Source: Bacillus sp. SB49 (GTDB lineage: Bacteria; Bacillota; Bacilli; Bacillales; Halobacillaceae). Taken from it: a stretch of DNA of 64,000 bases. Below the pieces are notes generated by a model, which was not told the origin of the DNA, ran no database searches, and saw only the letters and a program-made list of their open reading frames with translations. Shown one piece after another: positions 41,233 through 49,829 of the stretch (within the stretch, counting starts at the first letter, position 1; each line of letters starts with the position of its first letter). The stretch is from assembly GCF_000469135.2 (NCBI RefSeq), contig NZ_CP048117.1, forward strand, positions 735,001-799,000, written 5' to 3'. The translations under genes and the position numbers were made by a program.

Positions 41233-42078
41233 TTATTTTCCAATGAACATTTGTGTCCAGTAGTTTCCGTCTTCTGCATGACCTACTCCAATGTGTGTGA
41301 AGTTAGGGTTCATGATGTTTTTACGGTGACCTTCACTGTTCATCCAACCTTGGACAACCTGCTCAGGGCTTGTTTGTCCCATAGCAATGTTCTCCCCTGC
41401 TGTTTGATAGTCAATGCCATACGTCTTCATCATGTCAAATGGAGAGCCGTACGTTGGGCTGTTATGAGAGAAGTAGTTATTTTTCTGCATATCCAAAGAT
41501 TTGTCCTTAGCTACGGCACTAAGCTCTGTATCAAGCTCAAGTGGTGCCAGTCCTTGTTTCTCACGTTCCTGGTTTGTCAATTCTACTACTTGTTTTTCGA
41601 AAGCGGAGACTTCAGAAGATGCTTGCTCGCTTTGCTGTTCTGCTTTTGGTTGAGCTTGCTGCTCTGACTGTTGTTGTGGAGCAGCTTCCTGCTTAGGTTG
41701 TTCCTGAGGCTGAGCTTCCTGCTTCGGAGCTTCTACTTTTTCCTGCTTCGGCTGTTCTACTTGTTGTGGAGCTTCTACTTCTTCTTGCTTCTGCTCTTGT
41801 TTTGGAGCTTCCGGCTTAGCTTCTGCTTGGACAGGTTTTTCTCCCTGCTTCCAGTCAATTTGATTCAATAGAGATTGAATATCGATCTGCTGCAGGTTAT
41901 TTCCCTTCAAAGCAGCTTCGTTCTGACTGATCCACTCCATCAATTTATCAGAATCTATTTGAATGTTTTGTGTTTTTATTTGCGAATGGTGCACCTCACC
42001 TGTAGATGCGAAAGATGTTGCGGGTGCTGCTAGAAGAGATAGTGCAAGAGCTCCTGATACGACTAATGATTTCTTCAT
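41233..42078 (-). CDS. Secreted CAP (SCP/PR-1)-domain protein, YkwD-like
   Basis: A 281-residue exported protein. The signal peptide ends at SFAS-TGEV. Residues 80-150 are a low-complexity Gln/Glu/Pro/Lys linker (PKQEQKQEEVEAPQQVEQPKQEKVEAPKQE) with near-repeats of PKQE. Residues 155-281 are the CAP domain: FEKQVVELTNQEREKQGLAPLELD, YFSHNSPTYGSPFDMMKTYGIDYQTAGENIAMGQTSPEQVVQGWMNSEGHRKNIMNPNFTHIGVG. It contains the family His/Glu residues. Related Bacillus proteins are secreted or wall-bound with unclear role. ATG 42078 follows AAGGAGG. Confidence 0.93.
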   Translation of the reverse strand: MKKSLVVSGALALSLLAAPATSFASTGEVHHSQIKTQNIQIDSDKLMEWISQNEAALKGNNLQQIDIQSLLNQIDWKQGEKPVQAEAKPEAPKQEQKQEEVEAPQQVEQPKQEKVEAPKQEAQPQEQPKQEAAPQQQSEQQAQPKAEQQSEQASSEVSAFEKQVVELTNQEREKQGLAPLELDTELSAVAKDKSLDMQKNNYFSHNSPTYGSPFDMMKTYGIDYQTAGENIAMGQTSPEQVVQGWMNSEGHRKNIMNPNFTHIGVGHAEDGNYWTQMFIGK

Positions 42079-42518
42079 GCTGATAACTCCTCCTTGAAAA
42101 GTTGGTTTGTTTTTCGATCGACTTCATCGTACCATCGATCTCTTGTAATAAAGGAGGATATTATTGGGAGATAGGTAGAAAGGACGTTCTGCTGACATCG
42201 GAAATAGGAGAGGGAAGCAAAAAGGCGGCATCAGTCCTTGTCAGCTCTGGGGTTGTTATAATCATCCTTTAAAGGTAAGCGGCTGCTGGAGTGGTTAAAG
42301 TATGAAAACAAGATACAAATTACTAGAATGACAGGGTTGACAGACTTTTTATGCGAAGTGTTTTTTTACGAATGTAACATCAGCATTACAAATATTTCGA
42401 TAGTTTGCATGTTTTTTTCTAGTATTTTCCTATATAAAACAAATCTTCTACTGTAAATATTCCTGGATGGAAAAATGTCGTTATTTAAGGCAAACTTATT
42501 TAATTTTTCCTTTTTTTG
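42079..42518. other. Long A+T-rich intergenic region
   Basis: About 440 nt between divergent genes. It holds an imperfect dyad GATCGA...TCGATC near 42114-42140 (upstream of the CAP gene) and poly-T tracts at 42361-42367 and 42412-42418. No ORF above about 15 codons has a ribosome site. A TTGACA at 42337 lacks a matching -10 box. Confidence 0.4.
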
Positions 42519-42547
42519 TTGTTTTTCTGATCTTGATGAAATATACT
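42519..42547 (+). promoter_or_regulatory. Promoter of the GntR-ABC operon
   Basis: TTGTTT (42519-42524), 17-nt spacer, TATACT (42542-42547). Confidence 0.5.
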
Positions 42548-42553
42548 ACATTA

Positions 42554-42574
42554 CAACACTAATGCACTATGTTG
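42554..42574 (+). promoter_or_regulatory. Possible GntR (YtrA-type) operator
   Basis: Inverted ends CAACA / TGTTG around an 11-bp centre, at the predicted transcription start. Autorepression by the first gene product is inferred. Confidence 0.35.
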
Positions 42575-42589
42575 GAGGAAGGTGACAAG

Positions 42590-42967
42590 TTGAATTTTGA
42601 CGCAGGGAGTGCAAAGCCAATTTACATCCAGATCGCAGAATGGATGGAGGATGAGATTCTTCAAGGACACTTTCAAGTAGATGGAAAGGTGCATTCTCAG
42701 TATAAGCTGGCGGATATGTATAATATCAATCCGGCGACTGCGGCCAAAGGGCTGACGAAATTAGCGGAAGAGGGTGTTCTTTATGACAGGCGGGGACTCG
42801 GGAAATTCGTGGCGGAGGAAGCGAATGCGATTATAAAGGAAAAGCGGAGGAACAAGACAATGAAGCGTTTAGTTGACGATCTTGTGAAGGAAGCAGGGAA
42901 GTTGGAAATGACTGAAGAGGAAGTAATCACGCTCATTAAAGAAACATGGGGAGGAGCGAAAGAGTGA
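42590..42967 (+). CDS. GntR-family regulator, YtrA type
   Basis: A 125-residue short GntR regulator: winged HTH PIYIQIAEWMEDEILQGHF..GKVHSQYKLADMYNINPATAAKGLTKLAEEGVLYDRRGLGKFV, then a dimerising helix pair (MKRLVDDLVKEAGKLEMTEEEVITLIKE). YtrA-type regulators lack a large effector domain and repress an attached ABC operon, often induced by cell-wall antibiotics. TTG 42590 follows GGAGGAAGGTGAC; the ATG 21 bases earlier has no ribosome site. It overlaps the ATPase gene by 4 nt. Confidence 0.88.
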   Translation: MNFDAGSAKPIYIQIAEWMEDEILQGHFQVDGKVHSQYKLADMYNINPATAAKGLTKLAEEGVLYDRRGLGKFVAEEANAIIKEKRRNKTMKRLVDDLVKEAGKLEMTEEEVITLIKETWGGAKE

Positions 42968-43881
42968 AGGCGATCAAATGTGAGAACGTAACCAAAACAT
43001 ATAAAAAGAAGAAAGCCCTGGACCGTTTGAACGTCTCCATTGAAGCGGGTAAAATCGTTGGTTTAGTCGGACGTAACGGTGCCGGTAAAACGACATGGAT
43101 GAAGGTTGCTGCCGGAATGGTGAAAGAATCGAAAGGAAGTGTGGAAGTATTTGGAGAACATCCGTTCAATAATTTGAGGATATCGGCTAATTCTGTTTAT
43201 ATCGATGACCGGATGTCTTTCCCTGCAACCTTGACTTTGGAAGAAGTCCTTATGGAAGGGAAAAGGTTTTACCAGTATTGGGACCATGATCTTGCTTTAC
43301 GTTTATTCGATTATTTCGGTTTTGAGCGCGGGGAAAGCCATCATACGCTCTCAAAAGGAAGAGAAAGTATTTTTCACATGATCTTCGGTCTTGCCACACG
43401 ATGTTCCTTGACAATCTTCGACGAGCCCACAACAGGGATGGATGCAGCCGTTCGAAAAGATTTCTATCGTGCCTTGTTGAAAGACTATTTGTCCTCTCCG
43501 CGCACCATTGTTTTATCGACGCATCATTTGGAGGAAATGGAAGACATACTGGAGGAAGTGCTTCTTCTCCACAAGGGGAAGCTGCTTCTCCAGACCAGCA
43601 TGGATGAACTGAAGGAGTATGCCGTCCGCCTCACTGCACCCCTGGAGATACTGAGGCCATGGACCCGGAACAGAGAAATTCTTTATGAACAGCATCCTGA
43701 GGAAAGAAACAGTTGTGTCATCGTAAGAAATGACTGGACGGAAACGGAACAGACGGAGATGAGGAAGGAAGGCATTCGTATCGCTCCTGTCTCTGCCAGT
43801 GATGTTTGCGTATATATGACGGAAGATAAGGTTGGCAGAGGAGGAATTGACGATGTCTTTGATCGAAGTGAAAACAGGTGA
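42964..43881 (+). CDS. ABC transporter ATPase of the GntR operon
   Basis: A 305-residue ATPase: Walker A GRNGAGKTT, signature LSKGRES (the SKG variant seen in YtrB-type ATPases), Walker B LTIFDEPTTGMD and ST-HHLEEME. The region after residue 215 is an extra C-terminal domain. It powers the membrane proteins encoded downstream. GTG 42964 follows GGGGAGGAG. Confidence 0.9.
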   Translation: MKAIKCENVTKTYKKKKALDRLNVSIEAGKIVGLVGRNGAGKTTWMKVAAGMVKESKGSVEVFGEHPFNNLRISANSVYIDDRMSFPATLTLEEVLMEGKRFYQYWDHDLALRLFDYFGFERGESHHTLSKGRESIFHMIFGLATRCSLTIFDEPTTGMDAAVRKDFYRALLKDYLSSPRTIVLSTHHLEEMEDILEEVLLLHKGKLLLQTSMDELKEYAVRLTAPLEILRPWTRNREILYEQHPEERNSCVIVRNDWTETEQTEMRKEGIRIAPVSASDVCVYMTEDKVGRGGIDDVFDRSENR

Positions 43882-44605
43882 TGTTATTAAAAAGCAGTTC
43901 GCGTTCAAGTGGCGGTCCCATCCGGGAGTGTTTACGTCTCTTGTAACGATACAGGTGATTGGCATCTTGTTTTCTTTAATGGGAACGGGGGCACAATTCA
44001 TGGGAGGAGAGTTCTTTGAAGTCCGATCGCAGATCTTTTCCGGGGATTTAATTATTTCCTTTACGGTTTTTTGGGGATTTTTGACGGCACTGCTCCTTAC
44101 GACGCGTGCTTACCGTGAAGATGATTTTCCCTTTGTATCGACCCGCCTTACGAGTCATCTGTCTACCGTCGGCTTTCTTCTCGTGGTTTGCGGGATAGCC
44201 GGGCTTACAGCTGTCCTTTCAGAAAATGTACTGCGGGCAGCGGTGTACACATTTGTAGTGCAGGACGGTCAACTGTTGCCGGCTCACGAAATGGAAGCTT
44301 CTTTATTCGGTGCTGGGATGGCTGCCGTCATCCTTATGGTTTTCCTTGCCGCCGGTGCCGGTTATTTGTTTGGTGTATTCCTGCAGTGGAACAGACTGTT
44401 TCTTCTTATCATTCCGGTTTTGATGTTCGGCATTTCGTATTTGATGCAGCGAAGTGGCGAAGACGGTTTGGCTAATTACCTCTTTGAGGTTCTGTTTGAT
44501 GAAGCAAATATTGTTTTATTCGCTGTGAAAGCACTGCTCGTTTCCATTACTTGTTTCGTTGGAAGCTTCTGGATTGCTGGCCGTTTGGAGGTGAAGCGGT
44601 CATGA
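43853..44605 (+). CDS. Membrane component of the GntR-ABC operon
   Basis: A 250-residue protein with about six membrane segments (SLVTIQVIGILFSLMG; IISFTVFWGFLTALLLT; TVGFLLVVCGIAGLTAVLS; AAVILMVFLAAGAGYLFGVFL; LLIIPVLMFGISYLM; VKALLVSITCFVGSFWIAG). It carries no known signature, but size and position fit an ABC-2-type channel. ATG 43853 follows GAGGAGG and overlaps the ATPase gene by 29 nt; the end overlaps the next gene by 4 nt. Confidence 0.78.
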   Translation: MSLIEVKTGDVIKKQFAFKWRSHPGVFTSLVTIQVIGILFSLMGTGAQFMGGEFFEVRSQIFSGDLIISFTVFWGFLTALLLTTRAYREDDFPFVSTRLTSHLSTVGFLLVVCGIAGLTAVLSENVLRAAVYTFVVQDGQLLPAHEMEASLFGAGMAAVILMVFLAAGAGYLFGVFLQWNRLFLLIIPVLMFGISYLMQRSGEDGLANYLFEVLFDEANIVLFAVKALLVSITCFVGSFWIAGRLEVKRS

Positions 44606-45276
44606 TCATCGTGTTAGCAGTCTTTCTTTTCCTGCTTGTCACTTTGGCAGCTGTATTTAACGGGAAGTATAAGGGTGCAAGTGTCAAGATGGCTAAGACC
44701 GGCCATTTGATCTTCCTCGTATTTGGGTGCGTGTTAGTAATCTCGACAATTTTCACCTTCTTCCTGCCTGATCCCCTGCCAGGGCAAGCGGCGAGTTCGT
44801 CGGATATCGACGATGCTATGTACAGCCATTTGTTAGAGGGAAACCTTGATCAGATAGACGAGGCATACCTTTTAGATGAGCGTACCTTCTCCTTTGGAGG
44901 AAAAACGCTGAACGTGAAAGTGAGCCCTCCCGGCGGTCCTGGTACGTCCGTTATCGTAGAAAAAGTAGAGTCGAAAAAGAACATACACCTCTATCAGTAT
45001 CGCTCACCTATGGTCGTAAATGGCTGGCAGATCCCTGTCAAAGAGGAGCCTGTGGTAACCTTTGAGAACCAGGGGCTGGTCGTAACCTCCGGCGAACAAG
45101 TAACGAAGACTTTCTATCAGTTCGATCCTTCCTTTCCTTTCCGACAATTCTCTGAAGGAAAGAACACAGGCGGCAGCAGTATGTCCTCCGGCATGTCGGT
45201 CCTGTATTTACAAATTCCTGAGAACATGACGGTGGAAGCGGATGACGAAGTGTATGTTACAGAAGTGGAATCTTGA
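44602..45276 (+). CDS. Unknown membrane-anchored protein of the GntR-ABC operon
   Basis: A 224-residue protein with two N-terminal membrane helices (MIIVLAVFLFLLVTLAAVF; HLIFLVFGCVLVISTIFTFFL), then a soluble beta-rich domain of about 165 residues outside or inside the membrane (FSFGGKTLNVKVSPPGGPGTSVIVEKVESKKNIHLYQYRSPMVVNGWQIP). No family is recognised. The ATGA overlap ties it to the permease, so it is probably an accessory of the exporter. Confidence 0.7.
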   Translation: MIIVLAVFLFLLVTLAAVFNGKYKGASVKMAKTGHLIFLVFGCVLVISTIFTFFLPDPLPGQAASSSDIDDAMYSHLLEGNLDQIDEAYLLDERTFSFGGKTLNVKVSPPGGPGTSVIVEKVESKKNIHLYQYRSPMVVNGWQIPVKEEPVVTFENQGLVVTSGEQVTKTFYQFDPSFPFRQFSEGKNTGGSSMSSGMSVLYLQIPENMTVEADDEVYVTEVES

Positions 45277-45359
45277 ATCGGTGAGTTTTACTTAACGGAG
45301 AACATATGAGTACAGGCTCAGGTATCACCTAATAAACATAGCAATTCCTACAGACGAAG

Positions 45360-45402
45360 AATCAAAAAAGCGCGGGTATCTGCCCGCGCTTTTTTGATTC
45401 TT
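45360..45402 (+). terminator. Intrinsic terminator of the GntR-ABC operon
   Basis: A perfect 17-bp stem, ending in GCGCGGG / CCCGCGC, with loop TATCTG and T-rich flanks. Confidence 0.95.
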
Positions 45403-45460
45403 TTTACTTTTTTCACACATATGGGCAGAAGTTCATAACTTAGCACAAGAGGTGGTGCAC

Positions 45461-46282
45461 ATGAAAGAATCGGAAAGGATTGCTGCACAGGATCCTTTGC
45501 TCAATGAACAGCAAGAATGGAGAAAAAGGCGTATACGTCAACGGTTCAAACAAACACTTACCATAGCTTCCCCGGTGTTTATTCTGTTGCTTTGGGAAAT
45601 CTTGTCCCGTACAGGCTTGATGGATGCCCGTTTTTTCCCGCCTCCTACGCAAATCGTGGGAACCTTTTGGTTGATGGCAGGGAGCGGAGAACTGTTCAGC
45701 CATGTTGGAATCTCATTATATCGTATTTTTGCAGGATTCCTTCTCGGAGTGATCCCTGCTATTGCAATCGGACTGCTGATGGGTTTGTATGGTCCAATCC
45801 GGCATTTCCTGTCGCCTTTGATCATGGCTCTCATGCCGATTCCAACACTTGCTCTCCTGCCGATCATCATCATTCTGTTCGGAGTAGGGGAAGTTTCCAA
45901 GGTGGTGACGATCGCAGGAAGTGTCTTCTTTCCGGTAGTCATCAATACAGTTGCCGGTGTCATCAACATCGACAGAATATATTTGGACGTAGCAAAGAAT
46001 TACGGAGCAGATTCGAAACAGTTTTTCTTCAAAATCGCTCTCCCGGGTTCCTTACCGGTCATGCTTGAAGGGATTCAAATGGGGCAGGCGATCGCCTTAC
46101 TTACGATAGTGGCAGCGGAAATGATGGGAGCGAATTCCGGTATCGGCTACTTAATCTGGACCTCCTATAAGGCATTCATGTTGAAAGAAATGTTTGTAGG
46201 GCTCGTACTCATCTCGTTCTTCGGCTATTTATTCTCATTAATCTTGAGAGGACTGCAAAGTAAATTACTCCCTTGGCGTTGA
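45461..46282 (+). CDS. ABC importer permease, SsuC/TauC/NitT type
   Basis: A 273-residue permease with six membrane segments. It has the EAA loop VAKNYGADSKQFFFKIALPGSLPVMLEGIQMG and the usual IASPVFILLLWEILSRTGLMDARFFPPPTQIVGTFW start of the family. It overlaps the nothing-else upstream unit; the ATPase and binding protein follow. ATG 45461 is chosen by AGAGGTGG spacing. The substrate is unknown. Confidence 0.9.
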   Translation: MKESERIAAQDPLLNEQQEWRKRRIRQRFKQTLTIASPVFILLLWEILSRTGLMDARFFPPPTQIVGTFWLMAGSGELFSHVGISLYRIFAGFLLGVIPAIAIGLLMGLYGPIRHFLSPLIMALMPIPTLALLPIIIILFGVGEVSKVVTIAGSVFFPVVINTVAGVINIDRIYLDVAKNYGADSKQFFFKIALPGSLPVMLEGIQMGQAIALLTIVAAEMMGANSGIGYLIWTSYKAFMLKEMFVGLVLISFFGYLFSLILRGLQSKLLPWR

Positions 46283-46305
46283 TGAAGGAGAAAGGGGAAG
46301 GTGGA

Positions 46306-47079
46306 ATGGATGCGAAAATTTCCATCAGGGATTTGACGAAAGTATTTTATAAAAAGGAAAGCAGAGTCACAGCATTGGAAGGAATCAATCTGGATATTGC
46401 CGATGGAGAGTTCGTCTGTTTAGTCGGACCGAGCGGGTGCGGAAAAACGACACTGCTCAGAATTCTAGCCGATTTGGAAACACCGAGTTCCGGGTCATTC
46501 ACCATCGCAAGAGCAAAGGAAGACCGGCCACTTCAGTCGATGGTCTTCCAGGAACGGGGGGTGATTCCGTGGCTGACCGTGGAGGGTAACGTCAGTTTTG
46601 GTTTGAAAATGCGTCGTGTACCAGCGGCGGTCATCAAGGAACGGACCGCGTATTATTTAGAAAAAGTAGGGCTGGAGCGTTTCGCCAAGCTTTACCCTAG
46701 AGAGCTTTCCGGAGGAATGAAACAACGGGTGAGCATTGCCAGAGCATTCGCAAATGACCCGGAAATATTGTTGATGGATGAACCGTTCGCAGCATTGGAT
46801 GAACAGAATAAATTCATCCTGCAGGAAGAATTACTCAACATCTGGGCCGAAACGAAAAAAACGGTCCTCTTCATTACACATAGTATCGATGAAGCACTCC
46901 TGCTCAGCGACCGGATTCTCTTGATGAGTGCCCAGCCGGGGAGGATTGTAAAGGAAAAACGAATCGAGCTCCCCAGACCAAGAAATATGGAGCAGGTCAG
47001 GGCTGACCCTGTCATGGCGGAACAATTCGTGGAGGTCTGGAATCATCTTCAGGAAGAAGTGCAACGATCAAGGATTTAA
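46306..47079 (+). CDS. ABC importer ATPase, SsuB/TauB type
   Basis: A 257-residue ATPase: Walker A GPSGCGKTT, Q-loop MVFQERGVIPWLTVEGNV, signature LSGGMKQRVSIARAF, Walker B ILLMDEPFAALDEQ and ITHSIDEALLLSDR. It drives the preceding permease. ATG 46306 follows AAAGGGGAAGGTGG. Confidence 0.92.
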   Translation: MDAKISIRDLTKVFYKKESRVTALEGINLDIADGEFVCLVGPSGCGKTTLLRILADLETPSSGSFTIARAKEDRPLQSMVFQERGVIPWLTVEGNVSFGLKMRRVPAAVIKERTAYYLEKVGLERFAKLYPRELSGGMKQRVSIARAFANDPEILLMDEPFAALDEQNKFILQEELLNIWAETKKTVLFITHSIDEALLLSDRILLMSAQPGRIVKEKRIELPRPRNMEQVRADPVMAEQFVEVWNHLQEEVQRSRI

Positions 47080-47096
47080 GAAAGGGGAAACATCCC

Positions 47097-48173
47097 ATGC
47101 GTAAATCATTATGGATCTTTATCTCTCTTTTTTTATTTTTGGGTATAGTAGCAGGCTGCAGTGATAAGGAGTCTGAACAAGGAAAGCGGAAAGAAACCGT
47201 ATCCGGCGATCTGGCTCCGCTTGAGAAGCGTCAGAAGGTAGTTATTGCAGAGGACGGTGCGGCGTCCGGTGCAGGATTTTACATCGCGAAAGAGAAAGGA
47301 TATTTCGATGACTATAACATAGACATTGAATTTACGACATTCGCCAACAGTGATGATATGCTGCCGGCGCTTGCTTCCGGTGAAGTGGACATCGCCGGCG
47401 GAGTCTCCACCGCTTCGTTCTTCAATGCGATCGCTCAGGGAATCGATGTGAAGATCATCGCTGATAAAGGGCACTATTTCGATGGCAATTCCTACTTCAG
47501 TTTTGTTATTAGAGAAGACCTTCAGGATGAAATCAAGGAGTATGCCGATTTTAAAGGAAAACGGATTGCTGTATCTTCAAAGAATGCCGTGGATGATTAC
47601 ATCTTCCATGAAATGCTGAAGCATGCCGGCTTGACTGAGAAGGACGTAGAGGTCGTCTTAATGTCTGATTTCGGTAATATGTTGGCCGCGATGGGGAATA
47701 AATCCATAGATGCTGCCCTGCAGATAGAGCCTTTGATAACACAGGGAGAATCGCAGGGGTTACATGTGCGGTTCGGTGATGCTACGGATTATGCTCCAGA
47801 AGCACAAATCGCGATGGTTCTAGGCTCACCGGAATTTGTTGAAGAAGAAACAGACGTATCGCTCCGCTTCATGGCTGCTTATTTGAAGGGGGTACGCGAT
47901 TACAACGATGCATTTCTTCACGGCGAGGGGCTTGATGAAGTCATTGATATCATGACAAAACACACCGCTTTGAAGGATCCTGAAATATGGAAGAAAGTCG
48001 GCGTGACAGGACTGGATCCGGACGGCAGTATGTTCGTGGAGGATATTAAAGATCAGTTCGACTTTTACAACTCCAATGGTGCCATCATCGGCGATGTAGA
48101 TTTCGATGAGGCTGTAGACCCTTCTCTGGCAGCCAAAGCCGTGGACATTATCGGAGAGTATGATAAAAAGTAA
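47097..48173 (+). CDS. ABC importer substrate-binding lipoprotein, SsuA/NMT1-like
   Basis: A 358-residue lipoprotein with the lipobox IVAGC. The mature part has GAASGAGFYIAKEKGYFDDYNIDIEFTTFANSDDMLPALASGEVDIAGGVSTASFFNAIAQGIDVKIIADKGH, the pattern of NMT1/SsuA-type receptors. The ligand (sulfonate, nitrate, pyrimidine precursor or other) cannot be told from sequence. No enzyme gene sits in the operon to hint at it. ATG 47097 follows AAAGGGGAAA. Confidence 0.88.
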   Translation: MRKSLWIFISLFLFLGIVAGCSDKESEQGKRKETVSGDLAPLEKRQKVVIAEDGAASGAGFYIAKEKGYFDDYNIDIEFTTFANSDDMLPALASGEVDIAGGVSTASFFNAIAQGIDVKIIADKGHYFDGNSYFSFVIREDLQDEIKEYADFKGKRIAVSSKNAVDDYIFHEMLKHAGLTEKDVEVVLMSDFGNMLAAMGNKSIDAALQIEPLITQGESQGLHVRFGDATDYAPEAQIAMVLGSPEFVEEETDVSLRFMAAYLKGVRDYNDAFLHGEGLDEVIDIMTKHTALKDPEIWKKVGVTGLDPDGSMFVEDIKDQFDFYNSNGAIIGDVDFDEAVDPSLAAKAVDIIGEYDKK

Positions 48174-48190
48174 CATTCCAAGTTTTTCTC

Positions 48191-48219
48191 TTGTCAGAGA
48201 GAAAAAAATGATGTAAAGT
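48191..48219 (+). promoter_or_regulatory. Promoter of the S-box operon
   Basis: TTGTCA (48191-48196), 17-nt spacer, TAAAGT (48214-48219), placing the RNA start about 16 nt before the riboswitch. Confidence 0.6.
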
Positions 48220-48241
48220 AACGAGAGACTCAATTGAATAG

Positions 48242-48346
48242 TTCTTATCAAGAGAAGTGGAGGAACTGGTCCTAAGAAGCTTCAGCAACCACCAACACAG
48301 TTGGCCGGTGCTAAATCCAGCAGGTTTTAGACCTGACAGATAAGAG
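48242..48346 (+). ncRNA. SAM-I (S-box) riboswitch
   Basis: The S-box consensus is followed closely: TTCTTATCAAGAGAAGTGGA (48242 on), ACTGGTCC, GAAGCTTCAGCAACC, GGTGCTAAATCCAGCA, and the closing GACAGATAAGAGG that pairs with the first stem. S-adenosylmethionine binding favours the terminator just downstream, turning off the permease gene. Confidence 0.96.
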
Positions 48347-48358
48347 GGGACGGAAACA

Positions 48359-48396
48359 AAGAAGCCTTCTTATCCTAAAGAGGGCTTCTTTTTTAT
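48359..48396 (+). terminator. Riboswitch-controlled terminator
   Basis: AAGAAGCCTTCTT / AAGAGGGCTTCTT followed by TTTTATTT. Its 5' arm can alternatively pair with the TAAGAGG end of the riboswitch. Confidence 0.9.
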
Positions 48397-48463
48397 TTGT
48401 TTGGCCTGGTCTTGTCTGTATCACAGAAACATTCATGAGTTCACCAAGAAGGAGGCAGAAAAG

Positions 48464-49783
48464 ATGACAAAACCGAAAGCAAATATTTTTGCACTTATTC
48501 CATTTGTAGTATTTATTGTATTGTTCATTGGTTCAGGGATCGTGACAGGTGACTTCTACAAAATGCCTGTACTCGTCGCTCTGTTTGCAGCTATACTGGT
48601 AGCGCTGCTTATGGATCGAAAAACAGATTTTGAAACGAAAATCATGACACTCTCCAAAGGGGGAGGACACCCGAATATCATCTTGATGGTTGTGATCTTC
48701 CTGCTCGCGGGAGCATTTGCTTCCGTCGCACAGGGAATGGGGGCTGTAGATTCCACCGTCAACCTTGGCCTGAGCTACCTGCCTGGTGGATGGATGGTCG
48801 TCGGCCTGTTCGTCATTGGGTGTTTCATATCCATTTCCATGGGTACTTCCACAGGGACAGTTGTAGCTTTAGCCCCGATCGGACTTGGTGTCGCAGAACA
48901 AACAGATATTGGTGTGGCGCTGATTATGGGAGCCATTGTAAGTGGGGCTATGTTCGGGGACAACCTCTCCATCATTTCTGATACAACCATTGCAGCTGTT
49001 CGAACACAAGGCACGGAAATGAAAGAAAAGTTCAAGGCGAACTTCTTTATCGTTCTTCCGGCTGCCATAGTAACAGCGGTTATTTTTGCAGTATGGACAG
49101 CCAGTGCGAGTGCAGATCTTGGGGAAACATACTCGTATAATTTCCTTGAAGTCATTCCATATCTCGGAGTGCTCCTGTTCGCCATCCTTGGGGTAAACGT
49201 CATATTCGTTCTGATCGGCGGAACGGTAGCAGCCGGAATTGTCGGTTTGATTCTCGGTAAATTCTCGGGGATGGAACTGATTAACCTGATCGGAGACGGC
49301 TTCGCTAACATGCAGGAGTTGTCTATGATCGCTATTTTGCTCGGAGGACTTGTAGAGCTGATCCGTTACAACGGCGGAATTGAGTATCTACTGGAAGCGG
49401 TGAATAAACGTGTCCGGTCTAATCGTGGTGGAGAGTTCGGGATCGCCGGTATCGTAACCGCGATCAATTTGTCCACTGCAAACAACACGATTTCGATCAT
49501 CACGGCCGGTCCATTAGCCAAACAGATCTCTGATGATTACGGCATTGAACCGAGAAGATCCGCCAGCCTGTTGGACATCTTCGCAAGCTCTGTTCAAGGA
49601 ATCATTCCTTACGGAGCCCAACTCCTTGCTGTAGCCGGTGTGGCATCGATTTCACCTATTGCAATCGTACCGTTTTGTATTTATCCGATCTTAACAGCCG
49701 TGTCCGGAATTCTTGCTATTGTCTTCAAGTTTCCTAAGTTTACGGTTCAGAAAGCAGATCCTTCCGCTCAAAAAGGATCCTGA
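48464..49783 (+). CDS. metT: NhaC-family permease, predicted methionine transporter MetT
   Basis: A 439-residue, roughly 11-helix transporter of the Na+/H+ antiporter (NhaC) superfamily: LMVVIFLLAGAFASVAQGMGAVDSTVNLGLSYLP, SISMGTSTGTVVALAPIGLGVAEQ, GAMFGDNLSIISDTTIAAVRTQG and STANNTISIITAGPLAKQIS. Family likeness alone would say Na+/H+ exchange. Placement directly behind a SAM-I riboswitch and terminator matches MetT, predicted from comparative genomics as a methionine transporter. ATG 48464 follows AAGGAGG; the upstream open frame runs into the leader. Confidence 0.83.
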   Translation: MTKPKANIFALIPFVVFIVLFIGSGIVTGDFYKMPVLVALFAAILVALLMDRKTDFETKIMTLSKGGGHPNIILMVVIFLLAGAFASVAQGMGAVDSTVNLGLSYLPGGWMVVGLFVIGCFISISMGTSTGTVVALAPIGLGVAEQTDIGVALIMGAIVSGAMFGDNLSIISDTTIAAVRTQGTEMKEKFKANFFIVLPAAIVTAVIFAVWTASASADLGETYSYNFLEVIPYLGVLLFAILGVNVIFVLIGGTVAAGIVGLILGKFSGMELINLIGDGFANMQELSMIAILLGGLVELIRYNGGIEYLLEAVNKRVRSNRGGEFGIAGIVTAINLSTANNTISIITAGPLAKQISDDYGIEPRRSASLLDIFASSVQGIIPYGAQLLAVAGVASISPIAIVPFCIYPILTAVSGILAIVFKFPKFTVQKADPSAQKGS

Positions 49784-49796
49784 TATTCTCTGACTG

Positions 49797-49829
49797 GAAG
49801 AGGCTCCCTGAAATAGGGAGCTTCTTTTT
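49797..49829 (+). terminator. Intrinsic terminator of metT
   Basis: GAAGAGGCTCCCT-GAAAT-AGGGAGCTTC followed by TTTTT. Confidence 0.9.

Noticed and set aside
41671-41871. Plus-strand frame rich in Leu/Phe/Ser opposite the CAP gene
   Set aside because: It is the complement of the Gln/Lys/Glu-rich linker of the CAP-domain protein, a low-complexity shadow.
42337-42342. TTGACA in the long gap between the CAP and GntR genes
   Set aside because: At 16-18 nt downstream there is only a poly-T tract and no -10 box; a better promoter lies at 42519-42547.
43321-43420. Degenerate ABC signature LSKGRES as a sign of a dead ATPase
   Set aside because: The SKG form of the signature is common in YtrB-type ATPases, and Walker A and B are intact, so the protein is probably active.
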